Shown here one piece after another: positions 6,579-10,252 of a stretch of 10,252 nt of DNA. The DNA lies in the NCBI GenBank assembly GCA_018110855.1, contig JAGBFZ010000263.1:1-10252 (forward strand), written 5' to 3'. This DNA comes from Oscillospiraceae bacterium (GTDB lineage: Bacteria > Bacillota > Clostridia > Oscillospirales > Ruminococcaceae). Both the position numbers and the translations under genes were made by a program. Below the pieces are notes generated by a model that saw nothing but the letters and a program-made list of their open reading frames with translations, ran no database searches and was not told where the DNA came from. Position 1 is the first letter of the stretch. Each line of letters begins with the position of its first letter.

Positions 6579-9500
6579 ATGCTGAAACTATTCTACGGCA
6601 CCACAGGCACAGGTAAATCCTCCGCAATGATGAAAAAAATACGGGACGAAGCGGAGCAGATACGGGCTTCGGGGGATAACAGAAAAATCTGCGTTATTGT
6701 TCCCGATCAGTTTACCTTTGAATATGAAAGAATGCTCTACAATGCAATGGGCTGCGCTCTTTTCAACAGCGGAAGCACAGAGGTATGGTCCTTTTCAAGG
6801 CTTGTAAGAGACATTTTCAGTAAAACAGCAGCTCCCGAGGGGGACGCTGCTGATCCCACTGTCAAGACTGCCATAATGTACAGGGTCATCAAGCAGGCAT
6901 CAGCCGAGGACGCTCTTCATTATTACAAAAAGCAGGCTGCCCGTCCGAATTTCACTGCCACTGCTCTTACCATGATAAGCGAGCTTGTCCACAGCGGAAT
7001 CACTCCCGAAATAATGGCAGAGCTTGCGGAAAAGGCACCCGAAAATATCCGTGAAAAGCTCACTGATGTTGCGGTGATATATGCAAGGTTTTCCAAGGCT
7101 CTCGGTGATACCGGTCTGAGAGATCCCCTGCTCGATTCCCGTATCGCTGCGGAAAATGCTGTGGAAAGCGGTTATTTCAGCGGCATGAGCATTTATATGG
7201 ATGAGTTCAAAAGCTTCACAGGCGATCAGTACGAGCTTATCAGGGCTATGCTCCCCAATTGCGCCGAACTGACAGTCTGTCTCACCTCGGAAAATCTTTC
7301 TGACGAGGGCTATTCACCCTTTACCGCTGTAAACAGGACTGCCGCAAGGCTTTTATATCTCGCCGAAAAGAGCAATGTTAATGCAGAGACGGTCAGGTTC
7401 TCGGAATGTACCAGATATAGCTCGGCAGGGCTTGCTGCGCTGTCCGAAAAGCTCATGCGGCTTCCGAGGGCTAAAAATGCCGCTTCGGGCGAGGCTGTCA
7501 CCGTTATCGCCGCTCCCGATATTTACGGAGAATGTGACTACATCTGTGCAGAGATAAAGCGGCTCATTTCCGAAAACAAGGAGCTGCGGTACAGGGATAT
7601 CGCCGTCCTTGACCGTTCTATGAACGAGGATATTTCCATTCTTGCTCCCTGTTTTGAAAGGTATGATATCCCATTTTATTCCGACAAGAAGCAGTCTGCT
7701 GCACACAAGCGGCTGATGATAATGATAAACAACGCTCTGGAGCTTGCCGCTTCAAGAAAAATATCCACAGAAGTCCTTTTCAGATATGCAAAAACGGGTC
7801 TTGCAAATCCTCCGAAGGAATTTGAAAAGGACGGAAATAAGCTCCTCCTTTACACCCTTGAGCCGAAAAAGGAGCTTTTACAGCTTGAGAATTACTGCTA
7901 CATATGGGACATTGACGGAGAAATGTGGGAAAAGCCCTTCCCCGATGAAAAAATGGAGGAGATAAAGAACGAGCTTCTGAAGCCGATCCTTGCCCTGAGA
8001 AACGACTGCCGCGACAAGACAGGCACCGAGATATGCGCTGCGATACGCCGATTTATGGCTTCCATTCCCGCAGAGGATAATCTGCTGAATTTCACCGTTT
8101 CATCACCCGATGATACAGAAGCAAGCGGAAGGGCAGTTCTGGACGAAAAGCTGGAAAAGCGTGAAAATGAGCGGCTTTTATCCGAGCTTGACGCTATTCT
8201 TGCAGGGCTTGAAAGGGCGCTTCCCGACAAGATCTCTCTGTCGGAATTCCGTGAGATATTTACGCTGAGCGCTGCGGGGATAACTCTTTCCGTTCCTCCC
8301 GAGACACTTGACTGCGTTTCGGCGCAGCAGTCCGATCTTGCACGTCTTTCTGACCCGAAGATCGTATTCGTAATGCACGCAAATGACGGCGTTTTCCCCT
8401 TTGTTACAGGTGAAAGCCTGACCTTCTCGGAAAGGGAAAGAGAGTTTTTCAGAAGCTGCGATCACGACCTTTCGGGAGATATCAAAAACCGTATTGAAGA
8501 GGAACGCTTCAACGCATTCAAGGCTCTTTGCAGTCCTTCGGAAAAGCTGTATGTTTCCTATTCCTCGGCTGCTTCAAACGGCTCTCCCATGTATCCGTCG
8601 GCTCTTATTGCGGAGATCTGCGGCATACTTCAGAATGTGAACAGGATAAACACAGATAATCTTGATATGCTTTTCTTCTGCCGCACTGAGGAAGCTGCTT
8701 ATGCCGCCGCAACCGCAGGCTTTGACGCTTCTGACGAGAATTTTGCCACTGTCAGGGCAGAGCTGTCAAAAAACCCCATATACAAGGGTAGATTTGAATA
8801 CATCGATTCGGTAAACACAGGCAGCGAACATACGATCAACGACAAGGAGCTTATCAAAAAGCTTTATAACGGCAAGGCGGATATATCTCCCTCACGCTTT
8901 GAGGATTTCAGCAAATGTCCCTTCATGTTCTTCTGCAAAAAGGGTCTTGGTATTTATCCTCTTCAGAAAAAGGATCTCAATCCCATGATAAGAGGAAACG
9001 CTATCCACAAATGTATGCAGGATATTTTCACCAAATACTCCAAGGAGGATTTTACCGCTCTCACCGAGGATGATATCCTTGCGGAGGTCAGAGGCTCGGT
9101 GAACGGCTACATTGACAGCGATCTGGGAGGCGGATTTGCCAAAAGCGCAGGCTTTGATTTTTACATGGAAATAATTATCAAGCTCGTTGTTAAGGTCATC
9201 CTTAATATGCAGCATGGAATGACGCTTTCCTCATTTGTTCCCGTTGCCTGCGAGCTTCCGATGGGCAAGCCTGATAAAAATGAAACCGCTGCAAAGGAAA
9301 AATTCAGCTCCGTGAATAACGAAAAATATGCGGAGATATGCAAAAAGCTTGCCGAAGAAGCTGCAAAGCCCATTGAGGTCAAAACCGATGACGGATTTGA
9401 AGTCAGCTTCTCGGGAACCGCTGACCGTGCGGATATTTTTATTGACCAGAATGACGGCGGAAAGATATATCTTCGCATCATAGACTACAAAACAGGCGCA

Positions 9501-10178
9501 AAGGAATTTGTAAGGGAACAGCTTGATCTTGGCATCAATATGCAGATGTTCTTCTATCTCTGGGCAATTACCCGCAGGGACGGCGATAATGACAGCTGCT
9601 TCAATGCTGCAGGTGCATTGTATTCTCCGATGAAGGCTCCCAAGCTCACTGAGCCGAAAAAAGGCAAAAACAACGACCCTGCTGTTATCGAAAGAGACGC
9701 TTTCAGGTTCAGCGGCGAGATACTGAATACCGAGAGCGTTCTGAAGGCTATGCAGAATGATCTCGATACGCTGAACAATGACAATGAGCTTTACATTCCC
9801 GCAGTTTTTGCGCCCGATACGGGTAATGCAGCTGTGGGGGACAAGCATTACAGCAACGTATTTTCTCCCGAGGAGCTTAATTCGGATATCGCCAAGGCAG
9901 ATATATTGCTGAGGAGCTTTGCGGAGGCTCTGGAAAACGGTGTGATCAATGCGTCTCCCCTTGAAAACAAAAAGCTGAACTGCCTTCTCCCCTGCACCAA
10001 CTGCGATTATTCCGAAATCTGCGGTAATTATTCCGACCCCAAAATAAGAGACAGCTCCCTTTTCTCTGCGGCATTTACAAAAGACGCAGATGATACCTCG
10101 GGAGATGATGCTGGCAGCGATGCCGATAATGCCGAAGCTGCTGCACAGACCGCAAATACAGATGCGGAAAATGAATAA
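6579..10178 (+). CDS. addB: AddB, ATP-dependent helicase/nuclease subunit B
   Basis: AddB pairs with AddA to form the helicase-nuclease that resects double-strand breaks until a Chi site is met, preparing ends for RecA. It corresponds functionally to RecBCD. The 1199 residues match the family (about 1150-1170). GTTGTGKS (7-14) is the Walker A motif in the N-terminal helicase-like domain. The middle region is an inactivated helicase fold involved in Chi recognition. The C-terminal RecB-type nuclease shows GNAIH (H810), GTADRAD (D949, D952) and IDYKTG (D969, K971). The iron-sulfur staple is complete: C780 in FSKCPF, and C1139, C1142 and C1148 in the C-x2-C-x5-C pattern seen in Bacillus AddB. 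After the Fe-S region is an acidic Ala/Asp-rich tail (1169-1199) without Lys or Arg. It has its own promoter in the preceding gap, and addA follows 23 bases later. Confidence 0.96.
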   Translation: MLKLFYGTTGTGKSSAMMKKIRDEAEQIRASGDNRKICVIVPDQFTFEYERMLYNAMGCALFNSGSTEVWSFSRLVRDIFSKTAAPEGDAADPTVKTAIMYRVIKQASAEDALHYYKKQAARPNFTATALTMISELVHSGITPEIMAELAEKAPENIREKLTDVAVIYARFSKALGDTGLRDPLLDSRIAAENAVESGYFSGMSIYMDEFKSFTGDQYELIRAMLPNCAELTVCLTSENLSDEGYSPFTAVNRTAARLLYLAEKSNVNAETVRFSECTRYSSAGLAALSEKLMRLPRAKNAASGEAVTVIAAPDIYGECDYICAEIKRLISENKELRYRDIAVLDRSMNEDISILAPCFERYDIPFYSDKKQSAAHKRLMIMINNALELAASRKISTEVLFRYAKTGLANPPKEFEKDGNKLLLYTLEPKKELLQLENYCYIWDIDGEMWEKPFPDEKMEEIKNELLKPILALRNDCRDKTGTEICAAIRRFMASIPAEDNLLNFTVSSPDDTEASGRAVLDEKLEKRENERLLSELDAILAGLERALPDKISLSEFREIFTLSAAGITLSVPPETLDCVSAQQSDLARLSDPKIVFVMHANDGVFPFVTGESLTFSEREREFFRSCDHDLSGDIKNRIEEERFNAFKALCSPSEKLYVSYSSAASNGSPMYPSALIAEICGILQNVNRINTDNLDMLFFCRTEEAAYAAATAGFDASDENFATVRAELSKNPIYKGRFEYIDSVNTGSEHTINDKELIKKLYNGKADISPSRFEDFSKCPFMFFCKKGLGIYPLQKKDLNPMIRGNAIHKCMQDIFTKYSKEDFTALTEDDILAEVRGSVNGYIDSDLGGGFAKSAGFDFYMEIIIKLVVKVILNMQHGMTLSSFVPVACELPMGKPDKNETAAKEKFSSVNNEKYAEICKKLAEEAAKPIEVKTDDGFEVSFSGTADRADIFIDQNDGGKIYLRIIDYKTGAKEFVREQLDLGINMQMFFYLWAITRRDGDNDSCFNAAGALYSPMKAPKLTEPKKGKNNDPAVIERDAFRFSGEILNTESVLKAMQNDLDTLNNDNELYIPAVFAPDTGNAAVGDKHYSNVFSPEELNSDIAKADILLRSFAEALENGVINASPLENKKLNCLLPCTNCDYSEICGNYSDPKIRDSSLFSAAFTKDADDTSGDDAGSDADNAEAAAQTANTDAENE

Positions 10179-10181
10179 GTT

Positions 10182-10190
10182 GAGGAAAGG
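10182..10190 (+). promoter_or_regulatory. Ribosome binding site of addA
   Basis: GAGGAAAGG ends 11 bases before the ATG at 10202, within the 23-base addB-addA gap. It is followed by the A/T-rich GATAT spacer also seen before rqcH. Confidence 0.7.
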
Positions 10191-10201
10191 ATATTGATAT
10201 T

Positions 10202-10252
10202 ATGGCGACCAACTGGACTCCCGAACAAACAAACGCTATTGAAGTCAGCGGA
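10202..10252 (+). CDS. addA: AddA, ATP-dependent helicase/nuclease subunit A (N-terminal 17 codons only)
   Basis: The window ends after 17 codons encoding MATNWTPEQTNAIEVSG. The W-T-x-E-Q-x-x-A-I pattern is the start of the AddA/UvrD-type helicase domain, the Q-motif region that lies just before the Walker A motif. AddA supplies the active 3'-5' helicase motor and the second nuclease of AddAB. Position directly downstream of addB on the same strand is the standard Firmicutes order, and both are expected on one transcript from the promoter near 6517-6546. The rest of the gene, including Walker A, lies beyond the window, so intactness cannot be judged. Confidence 0.9.
   Translation, partial: MATNWTPEQTNAIEVSG

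Noticed and set aside
9231..9848. Reverse-strand open frame of about 205 codons
   Set aside because: It lies inside the addB nuclease region, which has clear conserved motifs on the + strand. The reverse product shows no recognisable domain and no ribosome binding site of the local type.
1..10252. Mobile element, CRISPR array, phage defence island or RNA gene
   Set aside because: No direct-repeat array, transposase, integrase, terminal inverted repeats, tRNA-like fold or riboswitch-length leader was found. Gene content is housekeeping with uniform strand and style.

Overview
The window looks like ordinary chromosomal DNA from a Gram-positive anaerobe of the class Clostridia, probably a Ruminococcus-like member of the Oscillospiraceae. 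The evidence is a moderate G+C content, GAAAGG-type ribosome binding sites, an RqcH with the Firmicutes domain layout, and an addB-addA pair in the Firmicutes order. The genus is an inference; no rRNA gene is present to fix it. All supported genes are on the + strand and coding density is very high. I see no tRNA, rRNA, CRISPR array, insertion sequence, prophage or attachment site.

Positions 2-6500 hold six closely packed genes that look like one transcription unit. In order they are: the 3' part of a cysteine-rich protein resembling the peptidase U32 family; a Nif3/YbgI-type dinuclear metal protein; the 23S rRNA guanine-N1 methyltransferase RlmA; a small unrecognised membrane protein; RqcH, the ribosome quality control factor; and a 558-residue MutS-family ATPase that lacks the mismatch-recognition domains. 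Gaps between genes are 2 to 38 bases. Three of the six (rlmA, rqcH and possibly the U32-like gene) point to the ribosome, rRNA or tRNA modification.

Positions 6501-6578 form the only real gene boundary. There is a weak A/T-rich hairpin over the stop codon of the MutS-like gene, followed by a good sigma-A type promoter (TTTACA, 18 bases, TATAAC). Positions 6579-10252 carry addB and the first 17 codons of addA, the two subunits of the AddAB helicase-nuclease that processes double-strand DNA ends. AddB keeps its Walker A motif, its nuclease residues and the four cysteines of its iron-sulfur cluster.

The point most worth a second look is the MutS-like ATPase only two bases downstream of rqcH. 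Its Walker B motif has Asn in place of the usual Asp. Bacillus MutS2 (RqcU) acts on collided ribosomes upstream of RqcH, so this pairing raises the possibility that a MutS-family protein without the Smr domain works in ribosome rescue here. That is inference from gene order only. Nothing in the window is a clear new defence or mobile system.
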